DNA of 64,000 bases, taken from assembly GCA_963714995.1 (NCBI GenBank), contig CAVQQP010000019.1:496001-560000 (forward strand), given 5' to 3'. Made by a program: the position numbers and the translations under genes. Below are positions 25,558 through 33,677 of the stretch, in pieces. Source of the DNA: Prado023 sp963714995 (GTDB taxonomy: Bacteria > Actinomycetota > Actinomycetes > S36-B12 > CAIYMF01). Every line of letters begins with the position of its first letter. Positions within the stretch are counted from its first letter, which is position 1. Below the pieces are notes generated by a model. It made no database searches, had not been told where the DNA came from, and was given only the letters and a program-made list of their open reading frames with translations.

Positions 25558-26996
25558 GCGCCCGACGCCCCACCGTCGTCGCCCTGGACACCGTGAACCT
25601 CGGTGACCGCTCCTACATCGTCGCCCTCGAGGGACAGGCCGTCGTGGTCGACCCGCAGCGCGACATCGACCGGCTGCTGGCCATCCTCGAGCAGAACGCG
25701 TGGACGGTGACCCACGTGGTGGAGACCCACGTGCACAACGACTACGTCTCCGGTGGGCTGGTCCTGGCCGGCGAGCTCGGTGCCGAGTACCTGGTGCCGC
25801 GCGGGCACGACTACCAGTTCGACGCGACCCAGGTGGGCGAGGGCTCCACGTTCACCGCCGGGTCCATGGCCTGGCGGGTGCTGCACACCCCCGGGCACAC
25901 CCCGCACCACGTGTCCTACGCGGTGGCCGTCGACGGCGAGGACGCCGGGGTGTTCACGGGCGGTTCCATGCTCTACGGCAGCGTCGGGCGGCCCGACCTC
26001 ATCGGCCCCGACGCCACCGAGGGCCTGGCCCACGCGCAGTGGCACTCCATGCGCAAGATCGTCAGTGAGGTCGCGCAGGACGCCGACGTCTTCCCCACCC
26101 ACGGCTTCGGCTCCTTCTGCTCGGCCACCAACACGGTGGGCACCGCCTCGACCGTCGGCCAGCAGGCGCTGAGCAATCCCGCGCTGCAGGTCGATGAGGA
26201 CGTGTTCGTCAAGGAGCTCATCGACGGCCTCGACGCCTTCCCGGCCTACTACGCGCACATGGGGCCCGCCAACGAGAAGGGCGCCGGGCCGATCGACCTG
26301 TCGCTGCCCGCACGCGCTGAGGCCTCCGAGCTCCGCCGGCGCATCGACGACGGCGAGTGGGTCATCGACCTGCGCTCCCGGGTGCTCTTCGGCCAGGGCC
26401 ATGTGCGCGGCACGCTGTCGTTCCCCTCCGACGGCAATGCCGTGACCTACCTCGGCTGGGTCATCCCGTGGGGCACCCCGCTGACGCTGCTGGGCGAGAG
26501 CGCGGAGCAGGTGAGTGCGTTCCAGCGCGACCTGGTCCGGATCGGCATCGACCGCCCGGAGGCCCACGCGACCGGCCAGCCGGCGGACTGGGTCGCCGAC
26601 CCGGCTGACATCCACACCACCGAGCGCACCGACTTCGCCGGGTTCATGGCGGCGCTGGCCGAGGACCCCAACCGGGTCTACATCGACGCCCGCCGTCGCA
26701 CCGAGTGGATCGACGGGCACGTGCAGGGAGCCACGCTCATCCCGCTGCACGAGTTCCCGGCCCGGATCGAGGAGATCGCCACCATGTCGCGGGCCGCCGC
26801 GCATGCCGGCGCCGACCCGCGGGTGTGGATCAGCTGCGGCAGCGGCTTCCGCGCCAGCATCGCCGCGTCCCTGTTGCAGCGTGCCGGGATCCCGACCGTG
26901 CACATCGACGACTCGTTCGGCAACGCCAGGAAGGCCGGAGCCACGATCGTCGTCGACCAGCACCCCGAGACGATCGGATCGGCCTACACCGACTGA
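25554..26996 (+). CDS. persulfide dioxygenase-rhodanese fusion (CstB-like)
   Basis: 480 residues. Metallo-beta-lactamase domain (1-240) with iron ligands in ETHVHNDYVSGG, HTPGHTPHHV and FPTHGFGSFC, as in ETHE1/CstB persulfide dioxygenases. Two rhodanese modules follow: the first (about 255-345) lacks a catalytic Cys; the second (about 375-470) has YIDARRRTEWIDGHVQGA and active loop ISCGSGFRAS. It oxidises persulfide to sulfite, with sulfur handed on by rhodanese. ATGA overlap with the first gene, and its stop shares one base with the next ATG. Confidence 0.9.
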   Translation: MSARRPTVVALDTVNLGDRSYIVALEGQAVVVDPQRDIDRLLAILEQNAWTVTHVVETHVHNDYVSGGLVLAGELGAEYLVPRGHDYQFDATQVGEGSTFTAGSMAWRVLHTPGHTPHHVSYAVAVDGEDAGVFTGGSMLYGSVGRPDLIGPDATEGLAHAQWHSMRKIVSEVAQDADVFPTHGFGSFCSATNTVGTASTVGQQALSNPALQVDEDVFVKELIDGLDAFPAYYAHMGPANEKGAGPIDLSLPARAEASELRRRIDDGEWVIDLRSRVLFGQGHVRGTLSFPSDGNAVTYLGWVIPWGTPLTLLGESAEQVSAFQRDLVRIGIDRPEAHATGQPADWVADPADIHTTERTDFAGFMAALAEDPNRVYIDARRRTEWIDGHVQGATLIPLHEFPARIEEIATMSRAAAHAGADPRVWISCGSGFRASIAASLLQRAGIPTVHIDDSFGNARKAGATIVVDQHPETIGSAYTD

Positions 26997-28006
26997 TGAC
27001 CACGGTCCTGCTCGCCGCCGCCGTCGGCCTCCTCCTGGGCAGCGCCCTGGGGCTGTTCGGCGGCGGCGGCGGCATCCTGGCCGTGCCGATGCTGGTGGGC
27101 CTGCTCGGCATGGACATCGACCAGGCCGCCACCGCCAGCCTGGTGATCGTCCTGTTCGGTGCCCTCGGCGGGCTGGTGTCCCACCATCGGGCCGGGCGGG
27201 TGCTGTGGCCAGCCGGGCTGCTCTTCGGCGCGACGAGCATCGTGGGCGCCGCCGTGGGCGCGCTGCTCGCCGCCCGGGTCGCCGACTGGATCAAGCTCAG
27301 CGCCTTCGTCGTGCTGATGGTCGCGGCGGGCATCGGGATGCTGCGCAACGCCGCCCGGCAGCCCTCGACGCGGCTCGTGACCCAGCCCAGCCTCGTGGGC
27401 GCCGGCGGCGCCGGCGAGGTGGGCCCGGAGCGGGATCCCGGGGCCGCCCTGATCGACTTCCCGGCCGCCGACCTGCCGATCCCAGCCCGCCCGGCTGACG
27501 CGGCTCGCTGGCCTGAGGGGGATGCGCCGGAGCGGTCGGCACCCGCCGGATCGCCCGCCGGATCGCCCGCCGGATCGCCGACCGGATCGCCCGGATCGCC
27601 CGCCGGATCGCCTGCCCTGGCCTACTCCATCCCCCTGCTCGTCCTGCTGGCCACCGCCACCGGGCTCGTCACCGGATTCCTCGGCGTGGGCGGCGGGTTC
27701 CTCGTCGTGCCCGCCCTCGTCCTGTCGCTGCGGATGCCCGTGGCGAACGCCACGGCGACCGGGCTGGTGGTCATCGCGATCGCATCGACCTCCGCGCTGC
27801 TCGTGCGCCTCACGCACTCCGGCGCCCTGGACGAGCCCGCGCTGACCGCCGGGATCGTCGTGGCGACAGTCATCGCGTCCCTGCTCGCCGCCCGATTCTC
27901 CGTCCGGCTATCCCCCCGAGCCCTAGGCACAGGCTTCGCAGCCCTGGTCCTGGCAATGAGCGCACTGGTAGCCGCCCAAGCGTTCCAAGCATTCCAAGCG
28001 GCCTGA
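26996..28006 (+). CDS. TauE/SafE-family sulfite/anion exporter with Gly-Ser-Pro linker
   Basis: 336 residues, two homologous membrane halves each starting with a Gly-rich motif: GLFGGGGGILAVPML and GFLGVGGGFLVVPAL. Between them, about residues 120-205, is a long hydrophilic loop ending in six or seven GSP units (DNA repeat 27544-27612), unusual for the family. It probably exports sulfite or related anions made by the dioxygenase. Start set by the TGATG overlap. Confidence 0.9.
   Translation: MTTVLLAAAVGLLLGSALGLFGGGGGILAVPMLVGLLGMDIDQAATASLVIVLFGALGGLVSHHRAGRVLWPAGLLFGATSIVGAAVGALLAARVADWIKLSAFVVLMVAAGIGMLRNAARQPSTRLVTQPSLVGAGGAGEVGPERDPGAALIDFPAADLPIPARPADAARWPEGDAPERSAPAGSPAGSPAGSPTGSPGSPAGSPALAYSIPLLVLLATATGLVTGFLGVGGGFLVVPALVLSLRMPVANATATGLVVIAIASTSALLVRLTHSGALDEPALTAGIVVATVIASLLAARFSVRLSPRALGTGFAALVLAMSALVAAQAFQAFQAA
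27544..27612 (+). repeat. tandem GCCGGATCGCC repeat coding for a Gly-Ser-Pro linker
   Basis: Units of about 12 bases (GCCGGATCGCCC) repeated five to six times with one imperfect copy; in frame with the TauE gene, each unit gives Ala/Thr-Gly-Ser-Pro. Length variation among strains would be expected. Confidence 0.75.
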
Positions 28007-28049
28007 CGCCCCTCGCGACTTCATCCAGGTCTCGGGCGCCAATCGTGGG

Positions 28050-28094
28050 TTGATCCAACTCTCGGGCGGGCCAGCGGCCCGAGAGTTGGATCAA
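28050..28094. terminator. 18-bp perfect hairpin between convergent genes
   Basis: Arms 28050-28067 (TTGATCCAACTCTCGGGC) and 28077-28094 are exact inverses; 9-base loop. It lies 44 bases after the TauE stop and 21 bases after the end of the opposite-strand isomerase gene, so it can end transcription from both sides. No T-run follows, as is common in actinomycetes. A partial copy of the arm (CATCCAGGTCTCGGGC) lies just upstream at 28022-28037. Confidence 0.7.
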
Positions 28095-28114
28095 ATCCGG
28101 ATCTTCGGCTGCCC

Positions 28115-29005
28115 TCAGGGGGCGATGTTGAGTCTGGCGATCGTGCGCTCTCCGAGGTCCTGGTCTCCGGTCACTTCCGGCTTGGCCGGGCCTCGGCCGC
28201 AGGTGAGGGCCACGAAGTCGGGGAACGACATGGTGAGCGCCACCGTCGGTGTCGTCCACCGGCTCGCTCGGGCGGCCCTTGCCGTCCTCGGTGCGGATGA
28301 CCGTGTCGCTGAACTCGACCCCGGGGCCGGTCACGGACACCTGGAGCGTCGCCCCGACCGGCGCATCGACCTTCTTGGCCCACACGAACCCCAGCGCCTT
28401 GCGCATCCGATCGGCGGCCATGTGCGCCGGCGCGGTGCCCAGGTGCCCCGGATCCCCGACCGCCACCCGGATGTCCTGCTCATGGACCCACGTGTCGAAC
28501 ACGCGCATCGCGATCACCTCATCGAACGGCATCATCCTGCCCAGCGGATTCATCACCAGCCCGGGGTTGCTGGCACGGAGCTCACGCAGGGCCACCTCCC
28601 GCTCAGCCACGGTCTGGTCGAACTCGGCCAGGACCTCCTCGCGTGTCCGCGACCGGCGCAGGTCGACGGGGACCTCGGTGATCCTGCTGAAGCCGTCCCT
28701 GACGTGCGGGAGACGTCGCCCAGTCGGGCTCGTGCGGCGGGTCCTGCACGCCCCAGCTGCGAGCGCTCGATCCAGGTCACATGCGCCACGACGTCGGCCA
28801 CGGTCCACCCGGGCAGCACCGACGGGTGGCGCCACTCGGCGCGTGCCGCAGCGTCCCGGAAGTCGGCCATGGCGGCACGCCAGACGTCGATCGGGTCGGA
28901 GGCCGCGACGGGGACGGCGACGTCGATCGCGTCGGGTGTCGCGAGGAGGTCCGGGGCGGGGTCCGTGGTGGGGTCGGGTGTGGAGTCAGCAGGCGGCTCG
29001 GTCAT
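28115..29005 (-). CDS. maleylpyruvate isomerase family mycothiol-dependent protein, frameshifted
   Basis: DinB/MDMPI-type protein of about 295 residues spread over three frames. Start MTEPPADSTPD at 29005; then WRHPSVLPGWTVADVVAHVTW (metal/thiol site His), HVRDGFSRITEVPVDLRR, MRVFDTWVHEQDIRVAVG and the end LTMSFPDFVAL...RLNIAP. Three breaks are repaired by removing one G/C each at 28751-28754 (CCCC on plus), 28708-28710 (GGG) and 28243-28244 (CC). Mycothiol-linked families of this kind catalyse isomerisation or thiol transfer; substrate unknown. It follows protoporphyrinogen oxidase by 10 bases, same strand. Confidence 0.75.
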
Positions 29006-29015
29006 GGCCGGCAGG

Positions 29016-30425
29016 CTACCGGGATGCAGGCGCCGCTCCGGATCCGGCCACCGCCTCCCGGGCGACCCTGCGGCCATCGGCGATGCACTCCGGGACCCCG
29101 ACGCCGTGCAGGGCCGAGCCGGCCGGGTACCACCCCGGGACGTCGGCGAGGGCTGACTCCACGGCTGCCACCCGGTCGAGGTGGCCGACCGTGTACGTCG
29201 GCATCGCGTGGGTCCAGCGGGTCACGCGGGTGAGCACGGGCTGCCCGCCGATCCCCAGCACGCCGGCCACGTGCGAGGTGACCACCCGAAGGATCTCGTC
29301 GTCCGGTGCCATGGCCAACGGGCCACGTCGCTGGGGCACGAAGGCCCGCAGGAGGACGACACCCTCGGGGGCGCGTCCCGCCCACTTGTTCGAGCTGATC
29401 GTGACTCCGCTGATGGGGGCCTCGCCGGCCTCGAGCCACCCCTGGGAGGTCGGCACCGAGTCGAACGCAGCGTGCGGGTACGCGAGGGTCACGACGGTGG
29501 TCGTCGAGTGCGGGATCGTGCGCAGCGCCACGGCGGCCGCGGGGGCCCGGGACTCGACGAGGTCGGCCATCGCCGCGGCACCGACCGCCAGGATCACCGC
29601 GTCGAACCGCTCGACCGACCCGTCGGAGAAGGTGGCGGCGGTGCCGGTCGAGTCCGTGTCGAGCCGCTCGACGCGGGTCGCGAGTCGGACGTCCGCCCCT
29701 CCCGCGCGCACGTCCGCCGCCAGCCGCTCGGGCAGCGCGCCGAGCCCGGTGCGCAGGCTGCGGAACGGCGAGCCCGGCGTGGGCGCCCCCGACGCCCTGG
29801 CCCGGCGGCGGGCATCGCGGCCCTGCGCGAGGCTGGCGACCATCAGGCTGCGGTGCTCCTGCTCGCTGGCGCGCAGCGTGGGCAGCACGGCATCGAGGCT
29901 GAGCTCGTCGATGCCGGCCCCGTAGATCCCGCCGATCAGCGGCTGGGCGAAGCGATCGACCACACCGTCACCGAGCCGAGCGCGCAGGAACGCCCCGGCT
30001 GAGGTGTCGGAGGCGCCCAGCCGGCGGGGCAGCACGAGGTCGAGCCCGGCGCGTGCCTTGTGCCGCCAGGTCAGGATCGGGGTCGTCACGAAGGGCACCA
30101 TGCGGGTGGGCAGGACCATGCCCATGGCGTCGGGCAACGGCAGCAGCCGGCCGTCGGCGCGCAGGTGGACCACGCGCGAGCCGCCGACCGTGACGACCTC
30201 GTCGGTCATCCCCAGGTCGGTGATCAGGCTGAGGGCGGCCGGGCGGTAGGCGACGAAGGAGTCCGGGCCGTGCTCGATCGCGAACCCGTCCACCCGCTCG
30301 GTGCGCACCTTGCCGCCGACCTGGCCGGAGGCCTCGACCAGCGTCACCCGGGCCCCGGCACGCATCGCCTCCCAGGCCGCGCTCAACCCGGTGATGCCGG
30401 CGCCGACGACCAGGACGTCGGTCAT
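29016..30425 (-). CDS. hemY: protoporphyrinogen/coproporphyrinogen oxidase
   Basis: 469 residues from ATG 30425. FAD-binding motif VLVVGAGITGLSAAWEA at the N-terminus, ASGQVGGKVRTERVDGF, EHGPDSFVA, and the C-terminal FAD motif WYPAGSALHGVGVPECIADG. In actinomycetes this enzyme makes coproporphyrin III in the heme pathway. The ATG overlaps the radical SAM gene's stop, so the two are coupled. An in-frame ATG 36 bases upstream lies inside that gene and is not needed. Confidence 0.92.
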   Translation of the reverse strand: MTDVLVVGAGITGLSAAWEAMRAGARVTLVEASGQVGGKVRTERVDGFAIEHGPDSFVAYRPAALSLITDLGMTDEVVTVGGSRVVHLRADGRLLPLPDAMGMVLPTRMVPFVTTPILTWRHKARAGLDLVLPRRLGASDTSAGAFLRARLGDGVVDRFAQPLIGGIYGAGIDELSLDAVLPTLRASEQEHRSLMVASLAQGRDARRRARASGAPTPGSPFRSLRTGLGALPERLAADVRAGGADVRLATRVERLDTDSTGTAATFSDGSVERFDAVILAVGAAAMADLVESRAPAAAVALRTIPHSTTTVVTLAYPHAAFDSVPTSQGWLEAGEAPISGVTISSNKWAGRAPEGVVLLRAFVPQRRGPLAMAPDDEILRVVTSHVAGVLGIGGQPVLTRVTRWTHAMPTYTVGHLDRVAAVESALADVPGWYPAGSALHGVGVPECIADGRRVAREAVAGSGAAPASR

Positions 30426-31468
30426 CCCTGGGGCTTCTGCGTCCGCGGCACGTACGGGCACAGCGGATCGGACTCCAGCGGGTCACCGGTCCATGCGTAG
30501 GCCCGCGCACGCGAGCCGCCGCACCACATCTGGTACTCACAGCGCCCGCAGCGGCCCTTGAACAGCGACGGGTCCCGCAGGTCGCGCATCGTGGGGTTGT
30601 CGCGGTAGATCTCCACCAGGCCGGTCTCCCGGACGTTTCCGACAGCCAGCGGCAGGAACCCCGACGGGGTGACGGTGCCGTCGTGGGCGATGAAGACGAT
30701 CCCGTTGCCGTCACGGATCCCGAAGCCCCGGGACAGCGGGTGCGCCTCGATCTCGGCGTCGGACAGCCCGGTCCGGGCCAGGGCCTTGGCGGCCACGCGC
30801 CGGTACTGCATCGCCTCGGTGGTCTTGACCTGGAACGGCGCATCCGCGCTGACCTGCCACAGCCAGCCCATCAGCCGCTCGGCCTCGCCCGGGGACAGCT
30901 CGGTCAGGGTCGAGCCGCGGCCCACGGAGATCAGGAAGAACAGGCTCCAGCGCAGCAGCGTGCGCTCGGTGAGCAGGTCACGGATCGCGGGGAGGTCGGC
31001 CGCGGTCGTGGCGGTCACCAGCGTGTTGACCTGGACCGGCATCCCGACCTCGGCCGCCCAGTCCATCGCCTCGAGCGTGGCCTCGAAGGTGCCCGGCACG
31101 CCGCGGAGTCCGTCGTGGGCCTCGGCGGTCGAGCCGTCGAGGCTCAGCGAGATCGCCGCGACCCCGTCGTCCTTGAGCTCGGCGAGCCGGTCGCGGGTCA
31201 GCAGCGGGGTCACGGCCGGCGCCAGGGAGACCCCGATCCCGCGGGCGATCGCCTCGTGGATCAGCACCTTCAGGTCCGACCGGCGCAGCGGGTCGCCGCC
31301 GGTCATCACGACGTGCGGCAGCGGGGAGCCGAAGCCCGTGATCTCGTCGAGCAGGGCGATCGCCTCGGTGGTGGAGAGCTCACCGGGCCCCGGGTCGGGC
31401 ATCGCCGTGGCCCGGCAGTGGCTGCACGCCAGCCCGCAGGCGGTGGTCAGCTCCCAGTAGATGATCAT
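30422..31468 (-). CDS. radical SAM/SPASM protein linked to heme synthesis
   Basis: 348 residues. Radical SAM cluster motif CGLACSHC (CxxxCxxC, residues 11-18), VMTGGDP, and a C-terminal SPASM region with CGRCEYQMWCGGSRARAY plus a later Cys (LCPY) for auxiliary Fe-S clusters. The pattern fits the TIGR04053-type group that sits beside heme genes and resembles AhbD-like heme/heme-d1 maturases. It is coupled to hemY by an ATGA overlap. The N-terminus may be short: homologues usually have ten or more residues before the YWELT segment, but no in-frame start is seen upstream. Confidence 0.85.
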   Translation of the reverse strand: MIIYWELTTACGLACSHCRATAMPDPGPGELSTTEAIALLDEITGFGSPLPHVVMTGGDPLRRSDLKVLIHEAIARGIGVSLAPAVTPLLTRDRLAELKDDGVAAISLSLDGSTAEAHDGLRGVPGTFEATLEAMDWAAEVGMPVQVNTLVTATTAADLPAIRDLLTERTLLRWSLFFLISVGRGSTLTELSPGEAERLMGWLWQVSADAPFQVKTTEAMQYRRVAAKALARTGLSDAEIEAHPLSRGFGIRDGNGIVFIAHDGTVTPSGFLPLAVGNVRETGLVEIYRDNPTMRDLRDPSLFKGRCGRCEYQMWCGGSRARAYAWTGDPLESDPLCPYVPRTQKPQG

Positions 31469-31741
31469 CGGGGCGCTCGCGTAGACCCAGCCCTCGGGGC
31501 GGACGGAGCCGATCCCAGCCGGATGCCCACCGGCCCGGGATGCCCACCGGACCCGGGATGCCCAGCCTGGGCCGAGTGCCCGGTGCGATGCCTGCCCTGC
31601 GTGGCCTGCACGGTGCCGCCTCCTAGACGCGCGAAGTGCTCAGGCCATCGTAGGTTCCGCGCCGACGAGGCCTGGGTGCCGGTGGTCCCGGCCGGCCCGG
31701 GCAGAGGTCCCGGGGGCCGAGTCCCGGACCAGCTCCCTGCC
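31469..31741. other. gene-free interval with short direct repeats
   Basis: 273 bases between two minus-strand genes. It holds three copies of GGATGCCCACCGG-like units at 31520-31567 with 17-18 base period. Upstream (minus strand) of the radical SAM gene, so promoter elements should be here, but I see no clear -35/-10 pair. Confidence 0.5.
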
Positions 31742-32576
31742 CTACCCGATGTCGCGGCGGAACGTCGTGAACCGCCCGATGAGGACCAGCACGACCGCGT
31801 AGCCCACCAGGGTCAGGGTGCCCTGCCACGCGTTCAGCAGCTCGGCCAGCCCGGAGCTGACGTACAGGCTCGACCCGGCGATCGCCTCCCCCGCGGCGCC
31901 CGGGGAGGAACTTGCTGATCGCCTCGGTGGCGTCGAACTGCGCCAGGAGCAGGCGCAGCAACGGCTCCACGAACTGCGTGAACGCCAGCAGGACGACGAT
32001 CGCCGCCACCTGGTTGGTGAGCACCGAGCCGAAGCCGACCCCCACCAGCGCCCAGAGCGTCAGGGCCACCACGGACAGGACGAGCGTGCGCTGGATGGTG
32101 CTGTCCCCGAGCAGGGTCGGCTCGCCCATGATCGCCAGGGTCGCCGCACCGCCGATGACCGTGCCGACCACGCCTGCGAGCGCCACGACCAGCGCGAACG
32201 GCAGGATCGCGACGAGCTTGGAGCCCAGGACCAGGCTGCGGCGCGGCTCGGCCAGCAGGGTCGGGGTGATGGTGCGATGACGGAACTCACCGGTGACGCT
32301 CAGCGCCCCGAGGATCGCCGGGAAGATGTAGCCCAGGGCGACGGCCAGGGTGTAGACCGACGTGGCGATGGCCATCGAGTCCAGGACGGCTCCCTCCCCG
32401 AACCCGCCGCCGCCCGTGGGGGCACCCGTCTTCTCGGCCTCGCGCATCCCCAGGACCAGCGAGAACGCCATGATCACGCCCATCACGACCATGTAGCCGA
32501 ACATCACCAGGGCCGTCAGCCACCACGTGCGGGTCGTCGAGACCTTGCGGAGCTCGGTGCGCAGGGCGGCGATCAT
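31742..32576 (-). CDS. ABC-2 type transporter permease, frameshifted
   Basis: About 277 residues with six membrane segments: N-terminal MIAALRTELRKVSTTRTWW, TGEFRHRTITPTLLAEPRR and the end GLAELLNAWQGTLTLVGYAV...FTTFRRDIG. The break is at 31902-31905 (GGGG on plus): deleting one base joins KFLPG to AAGEAIAGSSLYVSSGL and gives the stop at 31742. It forms an exporter with the ATPase gene upstream, which overlaps it by 4 bases. Substrate unknown. Confidence 0.84.
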
Positions 32577-33604
32577 CGGGCCACCCCCGGAGCGGTCGCA
32601 CCCGCGGGTCCGTCGGGTGCCGGTGGGGGGCCGGCCGGATGCCCAGCCCCCGGCAGTGCCGGAGACGGGTCCACGGGGTCGGCGGTGAGCTGCAGGAACA
32701 GCGACTCCAGGCTGGTGCCGGCCGGAGTCAGCTCGTGCAGCTGCAGTCCGCGTGCGAACGCAGCGGCCCCGACCTGCGGGCAGTGCCGGTCGTAGATGAC
32801 CGCGGTCGTGGGACTGTCGAACCGCGTGCTCGGCCCCCAGCCCTGGTCGGCCACGAGCGCGGCCAAGCCGGGGGCGTCCGGCGAGCTGATCCGGACCGCG
32901 GGTCGGGCCATCGCTTCCAGCTGGGCAAGGGACGAGGCGTGCACGAGCCGCCCGCGCGCGATGATCACGACATCGTCGACGGTCTGCTCGACCTCGGAGA
33001 GCACGTGGCTGGAGACCAGCACCGTGCGTCCCTGCGCCGCCAGGTAGCGCAGGAACTGGCGCAGCCAGGCGATCCCCTCCGGGTCCAGGCCGTTCGCCGG
33101 CTCGTCGAGCAGGAGCACCTGCGGGTCGCCCAGCAGCGTCGTTGCCAGGGCCAGCCGTTGCCGCATGCCCATCGAGAAGCCGCCCGTGCGCCGGTCGGCG
33201 GCGTCGCCCAGCCCGACGATGCCCAGGACCTCGTCGCAGCGGGCATCGCCGACGCCGATCTGCGGCGCGTACACACGCAGGTGGTCCCGTGCGGTCCTGC
33301 CCGGGTGGAACGAGGACGCCTCCAGCGCGGCGCCCACCTGCCGCGCCGGCTGGGTGCGGGCTGAGTACGCCCGGCCACCGATCGTGGCGGAGCCGGCATC
33401 CGGCGTGGCCAGGCCGAGGAGGAGCCGCAGCGTCGTGGTCTTGCCGGCCCCGTTGGGCCCGAGGAACCCCGTGACCCGTCCGGGTGCGACGGTGAAGCTG
33501 AGGTCGCTGACGGCGTGGACCGGGCCGAAGCGCTTCGACAGGCCGGACACCTCGACGATCCCGGCCTCAGGCACGAACGTCGTGGGAGCAGATGCCACAG
33601 TCAT
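32573..33604 (-). CDS. ABC transporter ATP-binding protein
   Basis: 343 residues. Walker A GPNGAGKTTT, signature FSMGMRQRLAL, Walker B VLLLDEPANGLDPEG and the switch SSHVL are complete. The signature has SMGMRQR instead of LSGGQ, as in bacitracin/lantibiotic-exporter-like (BcrA-type) ATPases. A C-terminal 100-residue extension ends in a Pro/Ala/Gly-rich tail. Drives the permease encoded just downstream. Confidence 0.93.
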   Translation of the reverse strand: MTVASAPTTFVPEAGIVEVSGLSKRFGPVHAVSDLSFTVAPGRVTGFLGPNGAGKTTTLRLLLGLATPDAGSATIGGRAYSARTQPARQVGAALEASSFHPGRTARDHLRVYAPQIGVGDARCDEVLGIVGLGDAADRRTGGFSMGMRQRLALATTLLGDPQVLLLDEPANGLDPEGIAWLRQFLRYLAAQGRTVLVSSHVLSEVEQTVDDVVIIARGRLVHASSLAQLEAMARPAVRISSPDAPGLAALVADQGWGPSTRFDSPTTAVIYDRHCPQVGAAAFARGLQLHELTPAGTSLESLFLQLTADPVDPSPALPGAGHPAGPPPAPDGPAGATAPGVAR

Positions 33605-33677
33605 GGCCCAACCCTGTCACGTCAGCCCCTCGTGCTGCCGACCCCTCCCCCACCCGCCCTCCTCATGCCCGCGCTCC

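Noticed and set aside
23709..26963. A 1084-codon minus-strand open frame covering the rhodanese operon
   Set aside because: Only the last 433 codons (from 25010) are the MFS protein; the rest is antisense to well-conserved sulfur genes and has the composition of GC-rich shadow frames.
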